Shown one piece after another: positions 16,715 to 24,288 of a stretch of 37,829 nt of DNA; within the stretch, counting starts at the first letter, position 1, and every line of letters starts with the position of its first letter. The DNA comes from a virus. Position numbers and translations under genes: made by a program. The notes beneath the pieces were generated by a model. It saw only the letters and a list, made by a program, of their open reading frames with translations. It did no database searches and was not told the origin of the DNA. The DNA lies in IMG/VR virus record IMGVR_UViG_3300046724_000212, positions 1 through 37,829 of that record; one strand, 5' to 3'.

Positions 16715-17205
16715 GCGCATTAACGACGGCGGCGATTATCGGGCTGACGGCGGCCTCAGCGGGCGCGGGCGTGGCTGAAGCGGCTATTAAAGGGCACCAG
16801 ACGGGCAAGGCGGTTGATGCGCAGACGGCGGCCGCCAATAAGGCGCTGGCCGTCCAGCAACAGGTGTATGGCAATCAGCAGCAGGCGGCGGCGCCCTATC
16901 AGCAGGCCGGCCAGATGACGCTCGGGCGCCTCGGGCAGATGGCCGCGCAGCCGCAGGCCGCGTTCAGCCCGGCCAACTACCAACAGGGCGTGCCGAAGCC
17001 AAACCTGCCGCAAATGCCCTCGCAGCAGATGCCATCCATGAGCGCACTCGGACAGCCGCCGGGACAACCCATGCCAGGGATGCCGACGCCGGGCGGGCAG
17101 GGCGATACCGTCACGATTCAGACGCCCGATGGTCGGACGATTCAGGGCTTCCCGCGGGCACGGATTCAGGAAGCGATGCAGCGCGGCGCGAAAGTGATGG
17201 GCTAA
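16711..17205 (+). CDS. Putative internal virion/ejection protein, small
   Basis: A 164-residue Ala/Gln/Pro-rich protein. Residues 1-30 are a hydrophobic Ala/Gly helix (ALTTAAIIGLTAASAGAGVA) of the kind seen at the start of podovirus DNA-transfer (ejection) proteins. A Gln-rich helix follows (VQQQVYGNQQQAAAPYQQAG), then a Pro/Met-rich middle, and a short folded end, VTIQTPDGRTIQGFPRARIQ. The start overlaps the acetyltransferase stop (ATGA). Three adjacent Ala/Gln-rich genes occupy the place of P22 genes 7, 20 and 16, so an ejection role is inferred from position and composition. Confidence 0.6.
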   Translation: MSALTTAAIIGLTAASAGAGVAEAAIKGHQTGKAVDAQTAAANKALAVQQQVYGNQQQAAAPYQQAGQMTLGRLGQMAAQPQAAFSPANYQQGVPKPNLPQMPSQQMPSMSALGQPPGQPMPGMPTPGGQGDTVTIQTPDGRTIQGFPRARIQEAMQRGAKVMG

Positions 17206-17206
17206 C

Positions 17207-18943
17207 GTGGCCGATTGGTTCGATCAGCAAGTCGCAGGGGTCAATCAGCAAGGCCAACAGCAGGGCATGCCACAGGTGGCCACGGCGCCCGATGGCGTGC
17301 CCGTCTATTCACAAGGCGGCCAATACTTCACGAAAAATGCTGACGGCAGCATGACGCAGCAATACCAAGGTGGCGCTCCTGATTGGCTGATGCAGCAGAC
17401 CGGCGGCGGGCAGCAGGCCGGCGGCCAGATGCCGGCGGGCATCGATCCGCATTTGGCGCAGCTCTATCAGCAATATGGGATTACGCCGGGCGGGAGCGGG
17501 TCAGGGCTTGGAGATTGGCAATACTGGCAGGGACAGGCGCTGAACAACGCCAACGGGGACTGGTCCTATATCACCGGGCGCCTCGGGTCCGATCTCGCCG
17601 GGCAAGGGCCAGATACGGGCGGCAAGGGTGCAGGCGGGGGCACGGGCACGATTGCGAACCCCACCGTTCCGCAGGCCGGGCAGAACTTCCAGAACGCCCA
17701 ACAGCAGGGGCCGTATCAGGCGCCGGGCGCCTATACGCCGCAGACGATTACGCAGCCCGGCGCCGTCACGCCGCAGCAGGTGACGCCACAGCCAACGGCC
17801 GCGCCGGGCACGATTACGCCGCAGACCGTGCAGGGGCCGCAAGCGCTGCAGGCGCAGACGCTGGCCAATCCGACCGGCTTCCAAGCGCCGACGCAAGCGG
17901 ACCTCCAGAATAATCCGCAGTTTCAATATGCGCAGCAGCAGGCCATGCAGCAACTGGTTAACTCCGGGGCTGCGGCTGGCGTGGCGCGTGGATCGAATAC
18001 GTGGAAGGCGCTGCAGGACCAAGCGGCGAACCTCGCCGGCCAGCAATATCAGCAGGTTTACAACAATGCCCTGCAAGGCTATCAGACGAACACGACGAAT
18101 ACCCTGAACTACAACCAAGCGAATCAGGGGAATCTCGCGCAGGCGTATGGGCTGACGAATCAGTATCAGCAACAGGCGGCCTTGGCCAATCAGGGCGCGA
18201 ACCTGCAAGCGCAGAGCGCGAACGTCGGCAACCAGATGCAGGCCGGGCAGTTCAATGCCGGGCAGAATCTGCAGGGGCAGTTGGCCAATCAGAGCGCTGG
18301 GCTCAATGCTGGCCAGTTCAATGCCGGCATGAACTTCAACACGCAACAGGCGAATCAAGCCAATGCCGCCTCTGCCTATGGGCTCAACGCGCAAACGGGC
18401 TTAAATGCGTATCAGGCCAACGTCTCAAACGCGCTGGGGCAAGGGCAATTGGGGTTGGGCTATCAGCAGGGCGCGAATTCGCTCGCACTCGGACAGGGGC
18501 AACTTGGGCTGGGCTATGCGAATTACGGGCTGAATCAGAATGCCCAGAACTACGGGCAGGCGGCGAATACGTTCCAGTTGAATCAGGGCGCCAATCAGCA
18601 GGCCTATAACCAAAACTATTCACTTGCGCAGCTTGGCTTAGCGGCCAATGGGCAGATGGCGCAGGCCGGGCAGAACTACGGCAACCAGGCGACCAATGCC
18701 TATGAGGGCATCGGCAATGCGCAGGCGGCCGGGTCGCAGCAGCAGGGCACGAATTGGGGCAATGCGCTCGGTGGGGCCGTGAATACCGGCGCGCAATTGT
18801 GGGCGCTGGGGCAACTCGGACAGCCACAGACGGGGGGAGCGGGCTTTATCAATCCCAATCAACCGCAGACCGGGCAGGCCAGTTGGACACCAGGCGGGAA
18901 TGCGCAGCCCTCGGGCGACCCGTGGCAGACGATGAATCAGTAA
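17207..18943 (+). CDS. Gln/Asn/Ala-rich putative ejection protein
   Basis: A 578-residue protein of extreme composition. The GTG at 17207 follows the upstream stop by one base. Residues 1-150 are Gly/Gln-rich, 150-220 Pro/Gln/Thr-rich. From about 220 a long helical part runs with recurrent NQ, AQ and YG steps (LQNNPQFQYAQQQAMQQLVN, GQQYQQVYNNALQGYQTNTT). Within about 330-520 are short imperfect repeats such as AGQFNAG.NL and GQGQLGLGYQQG / GQGQLGLGYANYG. This pattern is what I know from phage DNA-transfer proteins that are ejected with the genome. No enzymatic motif is seen. The composition also makes large spurious reverse-strand frames here. Confidence 0.6.
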   Translation: MADWFDQQVAGVNQQGQQQGMPQVATAPDGVPVYSQGGQYFTKNADGSMTQQYQGGAPDWLMQQTGGGQQAGGQMPAGIDPHLAQLYQQYGITPGGSGSGLGDWQYWQGQALNNANGDWSYITGRLGSDLAGQGPDTGGKGAGGGTGTIANPTVPQAGQNFQNAQQQGPYQAPGAYTPQTITQPGAVTPQQVTPQPTAAPGTITPQTVQGPQALQAQTLANPTGFQAPTQADLQNNPQFQYAQQQAMQQLVNSGAAAGVARGSNTWKALQDQAANLAGQQYQQVYNNALQGYQTNTTNTLNYNQANQGNLAQAYGLTNQYQQQAALANQGANLQAQSANVGNQMQAGQFNAGQNLQGQLANQSAGLNAGQFNAGMNFNTQQANQANAASAYGLNAQTGLNAYQANVSNALGQGQLGLGYQQGANSLALGQGQLGLGYANYGLNQNAQNYGQAANTFQLNQGANQQAYNQNYSLAQLGLAANGQMAQAGQNYGNQATNAYEGIGNAQAAGSQQQGTNWGNALGGAVNTGAQLWALGQLGQPQTGGAGFINPNQPQTGQASWTPGGNAQPSGDPWQTMNQ

Positions 18944-18944
18944 C

Positions 18945-20240
18945 ATGCCGATCGATACCTCCATCTATCAACAACCGCCCTCGCAGGGCTTCAATACGCC
19001 GTTTCAGACACTGGCGCAGGTCGGGGCTTTGCAACGTCAGCGGCAGGAGATCCAGTCGTCGCAGGCTGAGGAGCAGTTACGTCAGCAAGCGCTGAAGGAT
19101 AAGCAGCAGCAGGATGAAGCCAATGCCCGCTTTTATCAGGTGATTGGCAATCCTGATGTGACGGTCGATAATTTCCTCGGTCAAGTCAAGATCCACGCGC
19201 CGGAGCATTACGAAGCGGCGTCGAAGATGGTGGATGAAGCGAAGAAGAATGCTGCTGATTTAGCCGATAAAGCTGCAACCGCGCAGCGGGCCAACGCAGA
19301 AGCGCAGCAAGGGCAGCAAGCCTATTTGGCCAATATGGCGCGCAGCATCAAGGCGGCAGGCGATACGCCGACGGCTTTTGAGCTCGCCATGAAGATTCAT
19401 CAGGATGCGTTCCCCGACTCCAAGCAGCCGGATACCTATCGCGATCTCGTGCGCCAGCAGGGGCCACAATCGATTGCCCAGATGACATCGGCCCTGATTG
19501 CGGCCAATCCAGCCGCCTCGAAGCAGACGGCGGAACAGCCAGAACAAGAGGCTAAAGCGAAGTCTGCTCAGCTCGTGCTGGCGGGCACGTCATCGACGGG
19601 CATGACGGCCAATCAGCAAGCGGAAGACGCCGCCCGCCAAGTGGCCGCGAAACAAGGCGCGCAGCGGATCGGCTTGGAAGCTCAGCGCGTGGCGCTGGAG
19701 CAGAAGACGCGAGCCGATACCGAAGCGGCGAAGACGGCGAAAGCCGCCGCAGGGCGACCCGTGCAGGCCGCCGATATCAACAAGATCAGCGATCTCGACA
19801 AGTCCATCAGCGAATTGAAGGATCTGGGTAATAAGCTCAGCACCGGGCAGGGCATGGGCGGCATGGCTCGAGCGGAAAATTTCCTTGTGCCAGGCGGATT
19901 GGCTCCGTATGTGCCCGGCGCTGAGGCGGCGAAGGAAACGGCGGCAAATATTGCCCTTGCGCGGCAAGTGGCGGGGCGGGCCATTCATGGCGGCGTCATG
20001 CGGAAGAACGATCAGGAGCAGGCCGAGCAATACATGCCGAAGCAGGATGATCCGCCGCAAGTCGTCCAGGCCAAGCTGGCGAACATTCTGAAACTCGCCA
20101 ATGACAGCAAGATCGGGCATATCGAAAACCTCAAGCGGGGCGGCTTTGATGTGAGCGGCTTTCAATCGGCAATAGGCGCGGCTCCGACGACGGCTCTCAG
20201 CGCCGAAGATCTCATCAAGAAATACAGCGGTGGCCAGTAA
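18945..20240 (+). CDS. Coiled-coil putative ejection protein
   Basis: A 431-residue highly helical protein. The N-terminus (PIDTSIYQQPPSQGFNTPFQ) gives way at about residue 25 to long charged Gln/Ala/Lys-rich helices (LRQQALKDKQQQDEANARFY, later EQKTRADTEAAKTAKAAAGR) likely to be coiled coils. A more ordered C-terminal part includes MGGMARAENFLVPGGLAPYV and EQYMPKQDDPPQVVQAKLAN. It stands third in a row of Ala/Gln-rich genes between the tail hub and the fibre genes, as P22 ejection genes do. Its TAA abuts the ATG of the next gene. No lysozyme or transglycosylase motif is visible. Confidence 0.55.
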   Translation: MPIDTSIYQQPPSQGFNTPFQTLAQVGALQRQRQEIQSSQAEEQLRQQALKDKQQQDEANARFYQVIGNPDVTVDNFLGQVKIHAPEHYEAASKMVDEAKKNAADLADKAATAQRANAEAQQGQQAYLANMARSIKAAGDTPTAFELAMKIHQDAFPDSKQPDTYRDLVRQQGPQSIAQMTSALIAANPAASKQTAEQPEQEAKAKSAQLVLAGTSSTGMTANQQAEDAARQVAAKQGAQRIGLEAQRVALEQKTRADTEAAKTAKAAAGRPVQAADINKISDLDKSISELKDLGNKLSTGQGMGGMARAENFLVPGGLAPYVPGAEAAKETAANIALARQVAGRAIHGGVMRKNDQEQAEQYMPKQDDPPQVVQAKLANILKLANDSKIGHIENLKRGGFDVSGFQSAIGAAPTTALSAEDLIKKYSGGQ

Positions 20241-21737
20241 ATGCCTGACGAGCTCAAGGCCATCGTGCAGCGGATGATTGATGCGGGGGAACCCGAAGAG
20301 AACATCGGGAAGGTCATCAAGGGCTATACCCCTCCGTATCAGCCGCGCAACGTCCTTGCGGAAGGTCGGGCCTCGGCGGCAACGTCTGGATCGCCGGAAG
20401 CATCCAGCGGCTTTCAGGACTGGTTTAACAACGAACTGAAGCCGGTGCTGGAGAAGGTCGCGCGGCCGGAAACCATCTCGGATATTGCGGCCTTGCTCGT
20501 CCCTGATGCGGCTGGTGTCGTAACTGGCGCTCGTGCGGCTGCTCGAGCGGCGGGCAGCGGAGCCGAGACGGTGGGGAAGGGTCTGGAAGCCTTGGGCGCC
20601 TCCAAGCTCGCCCAGCGTATTGGCACGTATGGGGCTGGCTATGCCGCGCTGAGTGGGAATCTCGGAAAGGCAGCCATTGCCGCTGGTGCGCCGCCCGCCG
20701 CGACCGCTGCTGGCAAAGTGCTGCAGAGCGGGGGCCGGTTCCTGCAGGACGTCGGCGCGCGACCCATGGCCGACGTCGCGCCAGCCGTTGTTGAGACGCC
20801 CGCTGAACTGACGGCGCGGCTAACAGCGGAGAATGCGGTAGCGCATGGGAACGTCAAGCCAGACCTCGCCGCGACCCTTGAGGCGCGTCCAGTGGCACCA
20901 CAGGCCCAAGCCCCTACGCCTGCGCCGGTCGCCTCGCCTGTGCCAACGTCGCCAGCCGTGGCGGCTCCTGAGGCCGCAGCCGTGGCAACAGCGCCCATAT
21001 CAACGCCGGATGCCTTCAAGGCGGCGCTGAACGCCTTCGATACGGCCAAGGTGGCCCCGCAGGCGGCTGAAGTGAATAACGCGGCCATGCTCATTAAGCG
21101 CGGCATCGCCCCGGATGAGGCGCTGAAGACGGTGCTTGGCAATCGCCCGCCCGCGCCCGCGAATCCGGCGGCGGAGCTGGCGAAGCGCCTCGGGACGCCA
21201 TCAGAAGCCGAGATGAACGCCGACATGGCCGCACGGGCACGCCGGGGCCAAAAGTCGCTGATGCCGAAGTATGGCGGCGAACCAGCGCAAGCCCCACAAG
21301 CGACACTTGCGCAGCCGACAGCAACGGAAGCGGCATATCGAGGCGCACATACGGCGCCCGGCCCAGAGAACGGGGCGCCGTTGAATGATTTGACAGGTGG
21401 CGGGCGTATTTACCCGGATGATGTATATGGGCCGAATGCTGTTCAGTATTACGGCACAAGAACGCCCGGGTTAGACAAGCCAGCATTCAGGATTATTCAG
21501 GCCGCTAAAGACAAGCCGAATTCACTTGTGACCGTATATCGTGCGGTTCCGTCTGGGACTCAGCAAGCTATTGCCCCTGGGGATTGGGTGACGATTTCGA
21601 AAGACTATGCCATGAATCACGGGACGGCATGGCTGAAGGGCGATTACGACATTATCTCGAAACGGGTCAAGGCATCGACGATCTTCACGAATGGGGATTC
21701 GGCGTTAGAGTGGGGTTACCATCCTCCGACGAAATAG
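20241..21737 (+). CDS. Putative ejection protein with C-terminal ADP-ribosyltransferase-like domain
   Basis: A 498-residue protein. Residues 1-30 form a small helical motif (LKAIVQRMIDAGEPEENIGK). Residues 75-180 are Ala/Gly-rich helices resembling membrane-penetrating parts of ejection proteins. Residues 215-255 are a Pro/Ala linker. Residues about 365-498 look like the ADP-ribosyltransferase domain found in phage polyvalent proteins: VTVYRAVPSG (candidate Arg 434), IAPGDWVTISKDYAMNHG (Ser 453) and the end SALEWGYHP (Glu 490), the usual R / S / E order. The DNA of this last part looks AT-richer than its flanks by eye, which hints at acquisition. The target would be a host protein or nucleic acid. 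Confidence 0.6.
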   Translation: MPDELKAIVQRMIDAGEPEENIGKVIKGYTPPYQPRNVLAEGRASAATSGSPEASSGFQDWFNNELKPVLEKVARPETISDIAALLVPDAAGVVTGARAAARAAGSGAETVGKGLEALGASKLAQRIGTYGAGYAALSGNLGKAAIAAGAPPAATAAGKVLQSGGRFLQDVGARPMADVAPAVVETPAELTARLTAENAVAHGNVKPDLAATLEARPVAPQAQAPTPAPVASPVPTSPAVAAPEAAAVATAPISTPDAFKAALNAFDTAKVAPQAAEVNNAAMLIKRGIAPDEALKTVLGNRPPAPANPAAELAKRLGTPSEAEMNADMAARARRGQKSLMPKYGGEPAQAPQATLAQPTATEAAYRGAHTAPGPENGAPLNDLTGGGRIYPDDVYGPNAVQYYGTRTPGLDKPAFRIIQAAKDKPNSLVTVYRAVPSGTQQAIAPGDWVTISKDYAMNHGTAWLKGDYDIISKRVKASTIFTNGDSALEWGYHPPTK

Positions 21738-21752
21738 GACGATAAGCAATCC

Positions 21753-21992
21753 ATGAATGAAGCCAAGCCCACCTGTGGATGGAATGAAGCCGCCGTCTCT
21801 CCACGATCGGAATTCAATAAGCCCGAAGGCGAGCGTGATTGGCATCAAGCGACTATCGAATATCGCACCCTTCAACGCCTCATTTATGATGCATTGGACA
21901 TTTTAACTCCCATCAAGAACGACGATGCCATATCCCATGATTGGAACCAATTGCGCGATTGGATGATTGCCGCGCGAAAGGCGACACGATGA
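21753..21992 (+). CDS. Small hypothetical helical protein
   Basis: A 79-residue protein with no match I recognise. It has Trp-rich ends and a central helix (GERDWHQATIEYRTLQRLIY, then DALDILTPIKNDDAISHDWN). The ATG lies 16 bases after the ART-domain gene, with a weak AGGA upstream, and its TGA overlaps the start of the next gene (ATGA). It could be an immunity or chaperone partner for the preceding ART domain, but adjacency is the only reason for thinking so. Confidence 0.55.
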   Translation: MNEAKPTCGWNEAAVSPRSEFNKPEGERDWHQATIEYRTLQRLIYDALDILTPIKNDDAISHDWNQLRDWMIAARKATR

Positions 21993-22678
21993 GTCTGGGC
22001 ACCTTAGCGCCGTATGCCTTCCCGCAAGCCTTAGACGATAACGGCTTCCCGCTGGATGGCGGCTTCCTCTGGACCTATGCGGCTGGCCTCGTGGGCACGC
22101 TGGCGACCACATGGCAGGATGCCGATCTGACCGTCCCAAATACGAATCCGATCGTTCTCTCAGCCGGTGGCCGCTACAAAATCTATCTCGCAGCAACGAG
22201 CTATAAATTCATCCTGACGGATGCCCTCGGCGTCGTCATCGACTCCACCGACCCGGTCGGCTCTGTCGGTCTGACGCAATCCGGCGTCTACACCATCTTC
22301 AACTTTGGCGGCGATCCGACCTCGCCCATTACCACGGGCTACCCGCTCGGCCCGACCTTTGCCAGTTGCCACGCGGGCACAGCGATCTATCCGCTGGATA
22401 GCGCCAACTTGGCACCGGGCACCTATAAGCTGCAAGGCATGGCGTTGAGCACGCTCGGCGCGGCCATCGTGACCGTCGCACTCGTCAACCTGACGGATGG
22501 CGCACCGGATACGCCGATTGTGGAGATGTCGGGCTCGAATGCCGCCGGCAACGTCATTACGAGCGGCCCTATTACGTTCGCCGCGGGGGGCAGCGTGAAG
22601 AACTACGGCATCAAGGCGAAAGTCGATACGGGCTCGGGCTTTGCCTGGGCCATTCAACTTGTGAAAGTGCCCGTCTAA
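21989..22678 (+). CDS. Tail-fibre-like protein with head-binding-type N-terminus
   Basis: A 229-residue protein. The ATG at 21989 overlaps the previous stop; the frame is open upstream but lacks a better start. Residues 5-80 follow the virion-binding domain pattern of many tail fibres and spikes: APYAFPQALDDNGFPLDGGF, LWTYAAGLVGTLATTWQDAD, LTVPNTNPIVLSAGGRYKIY. That domain anchors the fibre to the particle. The rest (about 100-229) is a Gly/Thr-rich beta domain ending GFAWAIQLVKVPV, perhaps the distal part or a joint for the next fibre gene, which starts directly after the stop. Confidence 0.65.
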   Translation: MSLGTLAPYAFPQALDDNGFPLDGGFLWTYAAGLVGTLATTWQDADLTVPNTNPIVLSAGGRYKIYLAATSYKFILTDALGVVIDSTDPVGSVGLTQSGVYTIFNFGGDPTSPITTGYPLGPTFASCHAGTAIYPLDSANLAPGTYKLQGMALSTLGAAIVTVALVNLTDGAPDTPIVEMSGSNAAGNVITSGPITFAAGGSVKNYGIKAKVDTGSGFAWAIQLVKVPV

Positions 22679-23815
22679 ATGAAAATCTTCCTGACCCTCT
22701 GCGCCGTGCTCGTCGCCGCCTCAGCATCCGCACAGCCGCGACCAGGCGCCTTTACGACGCTGACGACCACGTCACAGGCGCCCACATCCATCTGTGTCGG
22801 GTGTCCGTTGGGCAGCACGACGCCAGCGGCAGGCAGCGGCATCACAACGGCAACGGTGGTCTTACCATCGGGGGCACCAGCGATCACGACGAATAAGCTC
22901 TATTCGATCGGGGGCTCGCTCTTCTTCAATGGCGTCGGCCTCGCCTCTGGCTCATCGGTGAGTGGCACGACGGGCACCTATAGCAAATTCACCTCGCCCA
23001 CGTCGTTGAGCGATAGCCTCGTCTCTGAATCAGGTTCGACGATTACGATGGCGGGTATTCTCGCCGTGACGGGCTTTGGCGTGCATTCGATAAATGCGAG
23101 TGGCACCGGGCTTCAAGTGCTCAATATTCGGAACATCAATGCCGGCACCACAAGCGGATCGGTGCTGCAGCTCGGGAATGATCTCACGCCGAATCAAACC
23201 GTGGTGGAAGCCTTGTCCTCCACCTGGGTGCCGGCGGGTCTGAATTTCAATATTGCAAATAGTTCTGTCCTCGTTGGGGTCGGCACAGGCGGCCTCAACC
23301 TTGCCACTCTGGCATCTGCCCCGATTCGCCTCTTTACCGGCAACATTGAAGCGGCCCGCGTCTTTGCCTCAGGTGGCGTCAGTATCGGGAATACGGCAGA
23401 TCCAGGCTTCACGAATCTCAGCGTGACCGGCTCTGGCACCTTGGGCAGCGGGACGATTCTCGGCACGTTTGGCGTGGGCAGCACGACGACGTTGGGCGGC
23501 AATCTCTATGTGGGCGGCAACGTCAATGTGACGGATTCGGTGGGCTCTCCAACGGTAGGCGGCGGCTGGGGCGGCGCTGGGCGGGCGATTACCGGACGCA
23601 ACTATGCGTTCGTCGTCACGATTGGCGCTGGCGTGGCCGGCACCGGCTTTGCGACCTTCAGCACGCCCTATACCACCGCTCCAATCTGCACCGTGTCGAT
23701 TCAGACGGCTGGCGCTTTATACAGCGTGAATGTGGCACCCACCACGACGGCGGTCGAAATCGATGGCAACTACATCGCGGGCGATAAGCTCTACGTCCTC
23801 TGCCGGGGCTTTTAA
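22679..23815 (+). CDS. Tail-fibre-like protein with an N-terminal signal-like sequence
   Basis: A 378-residue protein, Gly/Thr/Ser-rich with short beta repeats typical of fibre shafts (STTPAAGSGITTATVVLPSG; LSVTGSGTLGSGTILGTFGV; GSTTTLGGNLYVGGNVNVTD). The C-terminal about 65 residues (FVVTIGAGVAGTGFATFSTP ... YIAGDKLYVLCRGF) look like a compact knob. Residues 1-19 (MKIFLTLCAVLVAASASAQ) are a textbook Sec signal peptide, which is odd in a phage fibre. The ATG abuts the upstream TAA. Its TAA overlaps the stop of the minus-strand gene coming the other way, so the two transcription units meet tail to tail. Confidence 0.65.
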   Translation: MKIFLTLCAVLVAASASAQPRPGAFTTLTTTSQAPTSICVGCPLGSTTPAAGSGITTATVVLPSGAPAITTNKLYSIGGSLFFNGVGLASGSSVSGTTGTYSKFTSPTSLSDSLVSESGSTITMAGILAVTGFGVHSINASGTGLQVLNIRNINAGTTSGSVLQLGNDLTPNQTVVEALSSTWVPAGLNFNIANSSVLVGVGTGGLNLATLASAPIRLFTGNIEAARVFASGGVSIGNTADPGFTNLSVTGSGTLGSGTILGTFGVGSTTTLGGNLYVGGNVNVTDSVGSPTVGGGWGGAGRAITGRNYAFVVTIGAGVAGTGFATFSTPYTTAPICTVSIQTAGALYSVNVAPTTTAVEIDGNYIAGDKLYVLCRGF

Positions 23816-24096
23816 GGCGCAGGCTTCGCCACAATCTCATTCTGCTGATTAACCGTCAGGCCACGGGCCTCGAGCGCCTTGACGAGCGCCTGTCCTTCCG
23901 TCTGCGCCTGCTGAAGTTGCTTCATGGCGGCTGAGCCGTCGGCTTCACACTTCGCATGCGCCTTTAAGGCTTCAGCCAGCTCGCCACGCAACAACACAAC
24001 TTGCAGACGTAGCTTATCTTCCTGGCTGGCCTCTTCCCCGCGCACAGCGACGAAGAGGCCGAACAACAGCAGCAGGGCCAGCGAGAGGCGCCTCAC
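23812..24096 (-). CDS. Small single-span protein with coiled coil, possible inner spanin
   Basis: A 94-residue protein. The GTG at 24096 is chosen because it overlaps the upstream stop as GTGA; an ATG five codons earlier is also in frame. Residues 1-18 are a signal-anchor or signal peptide (RRLSLALLLLFGLFVAV), followed by a charged helix (EEASQEDKLRLQVVLLRGEL, then Ala/Gln/Lys-rich) fit for a periplasmic coiled coil, and a QQNEIVAKPAP tail. Topology and size fit i-spanins, but the gene lies at the end of the recombination operon, 5 kb from the probable lysis genes, so the role is uncertain. It is last in the minus-strand operon. Confidence 0.55.
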   Translation of the reverse strand: MRRLSLALLLLFGLFVAVRGEEASQEDKLRLQVVLLRGELAEALKAHAKCEADGSAAMKQLQQAQTEGQALVKALEARGLTVNQQNEIVAKPAP

Positions 24097-24275
24097 AGGG
24101 TGTAGAGCCATTCCCAGAAGGCATACCACATATCCCACCAGCCGACCGAGACGGCGGAGGCGTGTAGATAGGCGCCTGATGTGCCGACGAGGACGACGAC
24201 GGCGAGAAGCCACAGCGTCTTGCGCTCGGAAGGAAGGTCACTCCAGCGACCGGCTCGAATCAGTTGCGTCAGCAC
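24093..24275 (-). CDS. Small single-span membrane protein
   Basis: A 60-residue protein from the GTG at 24275, preceded by GAAAGGAG with eight bases of spacing; longer readings of the frame lack such a site. A basic N-terminus (TQLIRAGRWSDLPSERKT) leads to one membrane span (LWLLAVVVLVGTSGAYL), and the tail is strikingly aromatic (GWWDMWYAFWEWLYTL). Aromatic-rich ends favour the membrane interface. The stop overlaps the next gene. It could be a holin-like or superinfection-exclusion protein; nothing in the sequence decides it. Confidence 0.6.
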   Translation of the reverse strand: MLTQLIRAGRWSDLPSERKTLWLLAVVVLVGTSGAYLHASAVSVGWWDMWYAFWEWLYTL

Positions 24276-24288
24276 GGTCGTGCTCCTT

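Noticed and set aside
17501-18394. Minus-strand frame of 297 codons opposite the Gln-rich gene
   Set aside because: Leu/Arg/Ile-rich low complexity caused by CAG/GGC-rich codons of the real gene.
1-23815. Prophage relic in a bacterial chromosome
   Set aside because: No bacterial gene, integrase or att repeat is seen at either edge, and nearly all virion genes are intact.
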